DNA of 64,000 bases, from the NCBI GenBank assembly GCA_016219425.1, contig JACRNB010000011.1:124001-188000 (forward strand). Direction: 5' to 3'. This DNA comes from Betaproteobacteria bacterium. Lineage in GTDB: Bacteria > Pseudomonadota > Gammaproteobacteria > Burkholderiales > Thiobacillaceae. The position numbers and the translations under genes are program-made. Shown here piece after piece: positions 57,924 to 64,000 of this stretch (its first letter is position 1; the number at the start of each line of letters is the position of its first letter). The notes beneath the pieces were generated by a model. It saw only the letters and a list, made by a program, of their open reading frames with translations, was not told the origin of the DNA and made no database searches.

Positions 57924-58694
57924 CTACGGGGCTGTCCCCCGGCACAGCGCCATTTGGAGCGCCTGAAACACCTCACCGGTGCTCGCGCTTTGCGCAAAGA
58001 CGGTCACGTTCAGGTCTTCCCGCTTCCAACCCTGTTCCAGGCGGAGAGCCAGGCGAAAATCTAAGCGCCCATCCCCTGCTGGTACATGCAGAGGCCCGAG
58101 CAATTGGCGCACCACATAATCATGTCGCAACAAATTGCCTGCGTTCTCTCCCGCCTCGATGCGCGAACTGAGGCGATTCTCGTGCAGGGCCAGGAAGACC
58201 TGGATATCGCGCGCCGCACCCCGCATTTCCAGGCTCCCCGCCACATCCAGGCTGGTAGCCGTACTCTTCCCCAGAGCAAGCCGGAGGATCGGAGCCTCGC
58301 CTGGGCGCGGGGCCGGGGGGCCTCCTCCCCAGCCGGGCCGCCAGTCCCTTCCATCCAGCACAAACTGGGGCGTGTACACCGTTCGTGCGCGGCTCACGCC
58401 GGCCAGCCAGCGCTGTCGGGCCGAGTAGGCAGGATTGGAAAAGCGATCCGTCCATCCCAGACCGTTCCAGTAATCAACATGAAAGGCCAGTGGCGCCAGC
58501 CGGTTTCCCGACATTTCCAACTCCCGTAGTGTGGAGAGCCACTGATCTGCCGGCGGGCAACTGCTGCATCCCTCCGAGGTGTACAGCTCCAGCAGAGAGG
58601 TGCGCGCCGGCCCGCTGCTGGCCGTGCATGCGGGAGCGGCCAGGGCAGCGCCATGACAAACCAGGAATAACGCCAGAGGCCAGCGGGGGCTCAT
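57924..58694 (-). CDS. DUF1223 exported thioredoxin-like protein
   Basis: A 256-aa protein with signal peptide (MSPRWPLALFLVCHGAALAA) and the DUF1223 signature LLELYTSEGCSSCPPADQWL, a thioredoxin-like fold with CSSC. Function unknown, presumably periplasmic. Its ATG overlaps the stop of the upstream TVP38 gene (ATGA), making it the last gene of the bufferin operon. Confidence 0.88.
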   Translation of the reverse strand: MSPRWPLALFLVCHGAALAAPACTASSGPARTSLLELYTSEGCSSCPPADQWLSTLRELEMSGNRLAPLAFHVDYWNGLGWTDRFSNPAYSARQRWLAGVSRARTVYTPQFVLDGRDWRPGWGGGPPAPRPGEAPILRLALGKSTATSLDVAGSLEMRGAARDIQVFLALHENRLSSRIEAGENAGNLLRHDYVVRQLLGPLHVPAGDGRLDFRLALRLEQGWKREDLNVTVFAQSASTGEVFQALQMALCRGTAP

Positions 58695-59266
58695 GCGCCG
58701 CCCCCGATCCACGACAACACCCGCGCCAGACCGTCAAAGAACAGGCTGTACAAGGCGATGGGCAAGGGCAAACCCAGCACGGTTCCCAACAGGTAATGGC
58801 GCAGACGCACGCCGGACAGGGCCAGGGCGACGTTCAGAACGGGCAGGGTCTGGAACGCCAGCCGCAACAGGATTACCGCACTCAGCGGATGGGCATCCAG
58901 CCGCGCCAGAAGGCGGCGGGCGACGGGGTTGCCCCACGCCCGCAGGGCCGGGCCGCCGAGGCCCCGGAACAACAAGAAACTGACCATGCAGGCGGTGCAG
59001 GCCGCGACGTAGACCGCCAGCCCGCCCCAAAGCTTGCCCAGCACCAGCACGGCGGCGGCCAGGAAGATCCAGCCGGGAATCTGGACCAGATTGCCCAGGA
59101 CGAAGGCCAGCACAAACCCCAGCAGGCCCGCGCCCCGGTGATCCTGGATCAGTTGCCGCAGCGCCTCCACGCTGAAGTGTTCGCGCCACCCGGCCAGGTA
59201 AAACACCGTGGGAGGGAGGATCAGCAACAGCGCCACGCCAAACCGCTGCATCAGGGGAGAAGGCAT
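58691..59266 (-). CDS. TVP38/TMEM64 (DedA-like) membrane protein
   Basis: A 191-aa VTT-domain protein with several TM helices. It contains VLGNLVQIPGWIFLAAAVLV, the conserved re-entrant region, and LRLAFQTLPVLNVALALSGV. The start at 59266 (MPSPLMQRFGVALLLILPPT) was chosen over a longer frame. It lies 28 bp downstream of the DoxX gene of the bufferin cluster. The specific role is unknown. Confidence 0.85.
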   Translation of the reverse strand: MPSPLMQRFGVALLLILPPTVFYLAGWREHFSVEALRQLIQDHRGAGLLGFVLAFVLGNLVQIPGWIFLAAAVLVLGKLWGGLAVYVAACTACMVSFLLFRGLGGPALRAWGNPVARRLLARLDAHPLSAVILLRLAFQTLPVLNVALALSGVRLRHYLLGTVLGLPLPIALYSLFFDGLARVLSWIGGGA

Positions 59267-59294
59267 GGCGGTCTCCGGAACGGGGCGCTGCGCA

Positions 59295-59780
59295 TCACGC
59301 GATGGGGAGTTTTTTCCGCAGGCATCGCGCCACGACATGATCCAGGCTCAGCCTGCCCGCGCCGTTGAGCAACAGGGGCGTGAACATGATCAGGTAGATG
59401 AGCGGCAGCTTCCAGCCGTTCTCCGCCACGTTGTAGCCGTTTCCGGCATGGACGCTGACCCAGGCCACCACGGTCAGGACGACCAGCGAGACGCTGGTGA
59501 GGCGCGTCGCCAGACCCAGCGCCAGCGCCACCGGGCCGAGCAGTTCGGTCCAGGTGGCGATCTGCCAGCTGATCTCCGGCGGAATCAGGCTGAAGGGGAA
59601 GGGGAAGCGGTCCTGGATGTCGGCAAACCAGTTCTCGCCGTGGAATTTCTCCAGGCCGGACTCCAGGAACTCATAGGCCAGGAGCAGGCGCAGGCCCAAG
59701 GGCGCGACCCACTCCCCGATCCGGTTGGCGCAGTAATGGAGATCGCTGGTCCAGATGGCGACTCGCAGGATTGGTTTCAT
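59295..59780 (-). CDS. DoxX-family membrane protein of the bufferin operon
   Basis: A 161-aa protein starting [20 protein letters not shown] with four TM segments (LGLRLLLAYEFLESGLEKFH; TSVSLVVLTVVAWVSVHAGN; LPLIYLIMFTPLLLNGAGRL). Its ATG overlaps the DUF2063 gene stop by 4 bp. DoxX genes often accompany bufferin/Hvf-type RiPP clusters. Paralogous to the protein encoded at 51.4 kb. Confidence 0.88.
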   Translation of the reverse strand: MKPILRVAIWTSDLHYCANRIGEWVAPLGLRLLLAYEFLESGLEKFHGENWFADIQDRFPFPFSLIPPEISWQIATWTELLGPVALALGLATRLTSVSLVVLTVVAWVSVHAGNGYNVAENGWKLPLIYLIMFTPLLLNGAGRLSLDHVVARCLRKKLPIA

Positions 59781-60547
59781 GTTTCGCTCCAGGTTCCCAG
59801 CACCGCGCCCTGCGCGCGCATCTCGCGCAGCAGGCCCTCGCCAGCAGTCAGATAGGTGAAAAAGTTCTCGGGCCGGGTCTCGCCGGCCAGGCGCGCCAGT
59901 GCCTCGCGACCGCTGCACGAATGAGTACGCAGCAGGGCGATCAGGTGCGCCGCCAGGGGGTTGAGCAGGATGAAGCGCACGGCATCGGCGTCATCGCGAA
60001 ACAGCAGGTAGCAGTACGGCGTGGCGGCGGCGGCCTCCGGCGGGCGGGCCGGGCCGATGCGGTGCACCGGGTAGCGGTAACACGCCAGACGCGCACCCGG
60101 GGCCAGCGCGGGGCGGCCCGTCAGCAGGTCTCCCTGCGGGTCGATCCGCGCCCGCTCCACCTCATCGGGCGCAATGAACACATCCAGCTCCAGCCATTCG
60201 TAATGCATGAATTCCGCCAGCCAGGGGCGGGAGGGAAACAGGCCCGCCGCCTCGGGTTCGATCCAGTCGAGAAAGGTCTTGGGGAGGTCGCGGAACCAGG
60301 GCGAGGGGCAGCGGCATTCGATAAAGAAGCGCCGTACCGTGCGCCGCCAGGCCTGCACCCCCAAAATCTCGCGGGTGATGGGGTAGCAGGCTAGGAGAAA
60401 TCCCTCCAGGTTGTTGAACAGCAGTTCTTCGTACACCCGCATGCGCCGCGCGGGTGCGCCAAGGGGGAGAGGCGCGCCGCGCGGGGCGCGAATGCGGGCG
60501 GCGAAGGCGCTCTGGTATGCGGTGAATGCCATGGCGTCAGGCGACAT
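59777..60547 (-). CDS. DUF2063 partner protein of the DUF692 enzyme (BufC/HvfC type)
   Basis: A 256-aa protein from [20 protein letters not shown] at 60547 (an alternative ATG lies at 60532). It has the N-terminal DUF2063 domain ([53 protein letters not shown]) and a C-terminal helical domain. These proteins form a complex with the multinuclear iron oxygenase and bind the precursor leader. It overlaps the DUF692 gene by 11 bp. Confidence 0.9.
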   Translation of the reverse strand: MSPDAMAFTAYQSAFAARIRAPRGAPLPLGAPARRMRVYEELLFNNLEGFLLACYPITREILGVQAWRRTVRRFFIECRCPSPWFRDLPKTFLDWIEPEAAGLFPSRPWLAEFMHYEWLELDVFIAPDEVERARIDPQGDLLTGRPALAPGARLACYRYPVHRIGPARPPEAAAATPYCYLLFRDDADAVRFILLNPLAAHLIALLRTHSCSGREALARLAGETRPENFFTYLTAGEGLLREMRAQGAVLGTWSET

Positions 60548-61379
60548 GGCGCAGCTCCGAGTAGCGAGCTTGCAGGCGGGCGATGCGCTCCACCTCCGGC
60601 AGCAGATCGGCCAGAGGCGGGATGTTGAAGTCCCGTTCCAGCAGGGTGGGCGGCGCGCCGATGCGGGCATAGGCGTGCTCCAGCAGCGCCCACACCGGGT
60701 CGATCACCGCCGCGCCGTGGGTGTCGATGATGAGGTCGTCCGCCTCCCGGTAATGCCCGGCCATGTGCACATAGACCACGCGCTCCAGCGGCAGGGCGTC
60801 GAGGAAGGCGCGGGGGTCGAAGGCGAAATTGACGCTGTTTACATAGACGTTGTTCACGTCCAGGTGCAGGTCGCAATCCGCCTCCTCCAGCACGGCGCGA
60901 ATGAAGGCGGTTTCGCTCATCTCGGCGATGGCCGGCGCGACATAGTAGGAGGCGTTTTCGATGGCGATGCGCCGCTCCAGGATGTCCTGGGTGCGGCGGA
61001 TGCGTTCCGCCGTATGGCGCACGGCGTCCGCCGTGAAGGGAATCGGCAACAGGTCGTAGAGGTGGCCCTGGTCGGCGCACCAGGACAGGTGCTCGGTGTA
61101 GAGGCGCATGCCGTATTCATCCAGAAAGCGCCGGGTGCGCTGGAGGAACACTTCGTCCAGAGGGGCCGGGCCGCCCAGGTTCAAGGACAGGCCGTGGGCG
61201 ACGATGGGGCGGCGTTCGGAAATATGGCGCAGGTCTTTACGCCGGGAACCGCCCATGTCCAGCCAGTTTTCCGGGGCAAGCTCGAAGAAGTCGATGGCGT
61301 CCGGGATCGCGGCCCTGAGGTCGGGAAGATGCTCCCGCCTCAGGCCCAGGCCCGCGCCATGCGCTGGGGTGTTTCGCAT
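60537..61379 (-). CDS. DUF692 multinuclear non-heme iron oxidase (BufB/HvfB type)
   Basis: A 280-aa TIM-barrel enzyme. DUF692 proteins modify cysteines of short precursor peptides, for example to thiooxazole or oxazolone/thioamide groups. Iron-ligand regions visible include [46 protein letters not shown] and DTHGAAV. It is followed by its DUF2063 partner and preceded by the Cys-rich precursor gene at 18 bp. Confidence 0.92.
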   Translation of the reverse strand: MRNTPAHGAGLGLRREHLPDLRAAIPDAIDFFELAPENWLDMGGSRRKDLRHISERRPIVAHGLSLNLGGPAPLDEVFLQRTRRFLDEYGMRLYTEHLSWCADQGHLYDLLPIPFTADAVRHTAERIRRTQDILERRIAIENASYYVAPAIAEMSETAFIRAVLEEADCDLHLDVNNVYVNSVNFAFDPRAFLDALPLERVVYVHMAGHYREADDLIIDTHGAAVIDPVWALLEHAYARIGAPPTLLERDFNIPPLADLLPEVERIARLQARYSELRHVA

Positions 61380-61397
61380 GGTCTGAGCTCCGCTCGC

Positions 61398-61808
61398 TTA
61401 CTTGTTGCCGCCGCACTTGCCTTCAGCGGCCTTGACCTTGTCGCCACCGCACTTGCCCTCCATGGCCTTGCCCTCCCCCGCCTTGGCCTTGCTGACGGAG
61501 GCGCCGCACTTGCCGTCCTTGGCCTTGGTCTTCTTGGCGCCACACTTGCCTTCACCACACTTGCCGTCCTTGGCCTTGACGGCCTTGGCCCCCTTGTCGC
61601 CGCCGCACTTGGCCTCGGCAGCCTTGTCGGCGCGACCGCCGCACTTGCCGTCCATCGCCTTCTCATCCGCTGCGGCTACCAGATAGCCGTGGCTGAGAGA
61701 CTGCATGGCGAAGGGATTGCCCGCCGCATGGGCGTTGCTGGAGACCCCGGTGGCGACGCCAATGGCGGTGGCCAGGGCGAGGGTCAGGGTAGTCTTGGTC
61801 GGATTCAT
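61398..61808 (-). CDS. Bufferin-type RiPP precursor with repeated GKCG motifs (BufA/HvfA type)
   Basis: A 136-aa exported peptide. The N-terminal signal MNPTKTTLTLALATAIGVAT precedes a mature region with seven Cys in Lys-rich repeats, such as MDGKCGGRADKAAEAKCGGD, KDGKCGEGKCGAKK, MEGKCGGDK and AEGKCGGNK. The EGKCG-type motif is the modification site used by DUF692 enzymes in Hvf/bufferin systems. These products are thought to sequester copper or other metals in the periplasm. First gene of the operon; an ECF-type promoter lies 110 bp upstream. Confidence 0.92.
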   Translation of the reverse strand: MNPTKTTLTLALATAIGVATGVSSNAHAAGNPFAMQSLSHGYLVAAADEKAMDGKCGGRADKAAEAKCGGDKGAKAVKAKDGKCGEGKCGAKKTKAKDGKCGASVSKAKAGEGKAMEGKCGGDKVKAAEGKCGGNK

Positions 61809-61917
61809 TTCATTTCTCCAGAAAGTCAGTTTGCATGCCCGGATGGGCGGTTCATGGCGACATTCCCAAAGGGCCGGGAGGCTATCCCGGATGGCCACAA
61901 TTCGGCGTCGTCCGTGG

Positions 61918-61947
61918 ATTGGTCGCAACCGCTGCGAATTCCTTACA
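61918..61947 (-). promoter_or_regulatory. ECF-type promoter of the bufferin operon
   Basis: On the minus strand TGTAAGGAA (61947-61939), a 12-nt spacer and GCGACCAAT (61926-61918). The same elements with the same spacing occur on the plus strand at 61989-62018 driving msrP. The form, a GGAA-like -35 and a GC-rich -10, suggests an extracytoplasmic-function sigma factor (inference). Confidence 0.72.
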
Positions 61948-61988
61948 ACTTTTTTCAAACCCTCTGCACAACCCTTCCCATGCAGCCC

Positions 61989-62018
61989 TGTAAGGATTTC
62001 CGGTGCGCCGCGACCAAT
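61989..62018 (+). promoter_or_regulatory. ECF-type promoter of msrPQ
   Basis: TGTAAGGAT (61989-61997), a 12-nt spacer and GCGACCAAT (62010-62018), 33 bp before the msrP ATG. It matches the divergent bufferin promoter at 8 of 9 bases in the first element and 9 of 9 in the second. Confidence 0.72.
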
Positions 62019-62050
62019 AGGCAGAAACCTTTCCTGATCTGGAGACTGCC

Positions 62051-62989
62051 ATGCTGATCCGCCGCCCCGCCGACACCCTTCCTTCTGAAATCACCCCCCA
62101 GGCGATCTACCGGGACCGCCGCGAATTCCTCCGCGCTGCGGGCGGCCTGGCGCTGGCCGGCGGTCTCGGCCTGACGAGCGATGACGTGGCGGCGGCCAAA
62201 CTCGCCAACACCCGGCCCGGCCCCTACAGCACCGGCGAGGAGATGACCTCCTACAAGAACATCACCACCTACAACAACTTCTACGAATTCGGCACGGACA
62301 AGGCCGACCCGGCGCGCACCGCCGGCAGCCTGCGGCAACGGCCCTGGACGGTGCAGGTGGACGGCCTGGTACGGCGTCCCGGCAGTTACGACCTCGACGC
62401 CCTGCTGAAACTGGCGCCGCTGGAGGACCGCATCTACCGCATGCGTTGCGTCGAGGGCTGGTCGATGGTGATCCCCTGGGTGGGCTACCCGCTGCACGAA
62501 CTGATCCGCCGGGTGGAGCCGCTGGGCAGCGCGAAATTCGTGGAGTTCACCACCCTGGCCGACCGCGCGCAGATGCCCGGCGTGCACGCCCCGGTGCTGC
62601 ACTGGCCGTATACCGAAGGCCTGCGCCTGGACGAGGCGCTACACCCGCTCACCCTGCTGGCCGTCGGCCTCTATGGCGAGACCCTGCCGAACCAGAACGG
62701 CGCCCCGGTGCGCATCGTGACGCCGTGGAAATACGGTTTCAAAAGCGCGAAATCCATCGTCCGCATCCGCTTTGTCGAAGCCCAGCCGGAATCGTCCTGG
62801 ATGCGCGCCGCGCCGCGCGAGTACGGCTTCTATTCCAACGTCAACCCGGACGTGGAGCACCCGCGCTGGAGCCAGGCGAAGGAGCGCCGCATCGGCGAAT
62901 TCACCAAGCGCAAGACCCTGATGTTCAACGGCTATGGCGAACAGGTGGCGCAGATGTACTCGGGCCTGGATCTGCGCAAGTTCTTCTGA
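62051..62989 (+). CDS. msrP: Protein-methionine-sulfoxide reductase catalytic subunit
   Basis: MsrP is a periplasmic molybdoenzyme that reduces methionine sulfoxide in envelope proteins. The 312-aa protein has a twin-arginine signal ([20 protein letters not shown]) and the molybdenum-ligand Cys133 ([19 protein letters not shown]). The family tail [10 protein letters not shown] is present. Its stop overlaps the msrQ start (TGATG). Divergent from the bufferin operon with a matching ECF-type promoter. Confidence 0.95.
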   Translation: MLIRRPADTLPSEITPQAIYRDRREFLRAAGGLALAGGLGLTSDDVAAAKLANTRPGPYSTGEEMTSYKNITTYNNFYEFGTDKADPARTAGSLRQRPWTVQVDGLVRRPGSYDLDALLKLAPLEDRIYRMRCVEGWSMVIPWVGYPLHELIRRVEPLGSAKFVEFTTLADRAQMPGVHAPVLHWPYTEGLRLDEALHPLTLLAVGLYGETLPNQNGAPVRIVTPWKYGFKSAKSIVRIRFVEAQPESSWMRAAPREYGFYSNVNPDVEHPRWSQAKERRIGEFTKRKTLMFNGYGEQVAQMYSGLDLRKFF

Positions 62990-63618
62990 TGGCCGCACCC
63001 ATGCCTCCCCGCCCGTTCACCCTCATCAAGGCCGCCCTGTTCCTCGTCTGCCTGGGGCCGTTGCTCGACCTCACCTATGGCGTGATCGCCGACACCCTGG
63101 GGGCCAACCCGATCGAGGCGCTGACCCGCGGCCTCGGCGACTGGGCGTTGCGTTTTCTGCTGATCACCCTGGCGGTGACCCCGTTGCGCCGTCTCAGCGG
63201 TGCGGCCTGGCTGCTCAGGCTGCGCCGCATGCTGGGCCTGTACGCCTTCTTCTATGCCCTGCTGCATGTCCTGAGTTACGTCTGGCTGGACCAGTTCTTC
63301 GATGGGGCCGCGATCCTGAAGGACGTCTTCAAGCGTCCGTTCATCAGCGTCGGATTCGCCTCTTTCCTGCTGCTGATCCCCCTGGCGGCGACCTCCACCA
63401 ACACCATGATCCGGCGTCTCGGCGGAGCGCGCTGGCAGGCCCTGCACCGCACGGTCTACGCCATCGGCCTGTTCGCCGTGCTGCACTTCTGGTGGATGGT
63501 GAAGCAGGACATCACCCAGCCAGCCCTGTATGCCGCCACCCTGGCGCTGCTGCTGGGAGTTCGGGTGTATTGGGCCGTGCTGCCCGGGGTGGTGGGTAAC
63601 ATCATCCACCGTAGCTGA
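62989..63618 (+). CDS. msrQ: Heme-binding membrane subunit of MsrPQ
   Basis: A 209-aa membrane cytochrome b that passes quinol electrons to MsrP. TM helices include IKAALFLVCLGPLLDLTYGV and ALHRTVYAIGLFAVLHFWWM; His residues in LLHVLSYV and ALHRTVY may ligate heme. The start at 62989 overlaps the msrP stop. Confidence 0.94.
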   Translation: MAAPMPPRPFTLIKAALFLVCLGPLLDLTYGVIADTLGANPIEALTRGLGDWALRFLLITLAVTPLRRLSGAAWLLRLRRMLGLYAFFYALLHVLSYVWLDQFFDGAAILKDVFKRPFISVGFASFLLLIPLAATSTNTMIRRLGGARWQALHRTVYAIGLFAVLHFWWMVKQDITQPALYAATLALLLGVRVYWAVLPGVVGNIIHRS

Positions 63619-63827
63619 TGCCGGTCACCCCTTGCGCCCCAGCCCCGAGCGTGGAATTCATGAAGCGCTATGACGAGGCGTTGCCCGTCAAACTGAGAAA
63701 CCAGCTGGCTGACCGGTTTCCCACAGCTACCACACCCCTCTCGGCGGACACCCCTTCATTCCCTGCTGGAGAAAACGTCAACAGTCTGGGAGAACAGGTC
63801 GGCGTACTGATCGACACATTTTCCTGA
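63618..63827 (+). CDS. Doubtful 69-aa open frame after msrQ
   Basis: A frame starting 1 bp inside the msrQ stop encodes MPVTPCAPAPSVEFMKRYDE and ends VGVLIDTFS. Composition is not clearly protein-like and no family or ribosome-binding site was recognised. It may be a coupled small gene or chance. Confidence 0.2.
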   Translation: MPVTPCAPAPSVEFMKRYDEALPVKLRNQLADRFPTATTPLSADTPSFPAGENVNSLGEQVGVLIDTFS

Positions 63828-63959
63828 GCATCTATTGAAAGCGCCAAACATGGCTCACAAAAACACGCACCGATACCTGTTTGTCGCCTCGGCTCACAGC
63901 CCTGTCCTCACCGCGAAGACGCGAAAGATGAGGTGAGTTCGGTGCATCACAGGCGTATG

Positions 63960-63986
63960 CCTCACGGGGGGAACGCCACCGTGAGG
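63960..63986. other. Hairpin at the window's right edge
   Basis: CCTCACGG (63960-63967) and CCGTGAGG (63979-63986) form an 8-bp perfect stem with an 11-nt loop. The last 170 bases of the window contain no supported gene; this could be part of a leader or repeat continuing beyond the window. Confidence 0.35.
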
Positions 63987-64000
63987 CTCGTGGTGAAGTT

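Noticed and set aside
63828-64000. Possible riboswitch or leader at the right edge
   Set aside because: A hairpin is visible but no conserved riboswitch core (cobalamin, glycine or TPP) could be recognised, and the downstream gene is outside the window.

Overview
This 64-kb, GC-rich window looks like the chromosome of a sulfur-oxidising proteobacterium, probably a betaproteobacterium of the Thiobacillaceae/Rhodocyclales type (inference from gene content; there is no rRNA here). The diagnostic block is an oxidative (reverse) dissimilatory sulfite reductase locus on the minus strand, transcribed dsrA-B-E-F-H-C-M-K-L-J-O-P and then, after a terminator hairpin, dsrN-dsrR-cysG (about 16.5-30.7 kb). 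dsrEFH and dsrL are present and no dsrD is visible, which indicates sulfur oxidation rather than sulfate reduction.

Layout. 0-4 kb: gatC (3' end), gatA, a Uma2-family nuclease gene and gatB. 3.7-6.3 kb: a DUF4124 gene, pyrE, tRNA-Pro, a polyprenyl diphosphate synthase gene and tRNA-Thr. 6.3-12.2 kb: the methylcitrate operon prpE-B-C-D with palindromic repeats in every gap. 12.2-13 kb: a RelE/ParE toxin-antitoxin pair bracketed by the prpD end and a duplicated copy of that end. 13-16.1 kb: a LapD-like degenerate GGDEF/EAL receptor downstream of an unusual thioredoxin-LapG fusion whose catalytic Cys is Ser. 16.2-16.45 kb: a tandem array of REP-like units. 16.5-30.7 kb: dsr and cysG. 30.9-34.7 kb, divergent from dsrA: a small unknown protein, a Cas6/Cmx6-like protein, a cysteine-free DsrC homologue, a rhodanese, an unknown protein and a TauD-like dioxygenase. 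34.7-42.5 kb: a Czc-type heavy-metal efflux operon ending in an EamA transporter with a histidine-rich tail. 42.6-49.8 kb: rpoD, tRNA(CAU), xseB-ispA-dxs, folE2, a glutamine amidotransferase and a small unknown gene. 49.8-52.9 kb: a diguanylate cyclase, a DoxX protein and glucokinase. 52.8-55.5 kb: a lipoprotein-like unknown, a class II aldolase and mtnA. 55.5-57.9 kb: ubiJ, a decayed toxin with its zinc-finger antitoxin, and ubiB. 57.9-61.8 kb (minus strand): a bufferin-type RiPP operon (Cys-rich precursor, DUF692, DUF2063, DoxX) extended by TVP38 and DUF1223 genes. 62-63.6 kb: divergent msrPQ.

How the genes fit together. CysG makes siroheme for DsrAB; DsrN is thought to amidate it. DsrEFH and DsrC carry sulfur to DsrAB, and DsrMKJOP and DsrL handle the electrons. 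The divergent cluster adds a second, cysteine-free DsrC-like protein and a rhodanese, so it is probably sulfur-linked too. The czc and bufferin/MsrPQ clusters point to metal and oxidant stress. bufA and msrP share a near-identical 30-bp divergent promoter pair with the look of an extracytoplasmic-function (ECF) sigma target.

The best candidates for something new are the Cas6-like gene in the dsr neighbourhood, the thioredoxin-LapG(Ser) fusion paired with LapD, and the ECF-type co-regulation of the extended bufferin operon with MsrPQ. No CRISPR array, transposase or prophage was seen.
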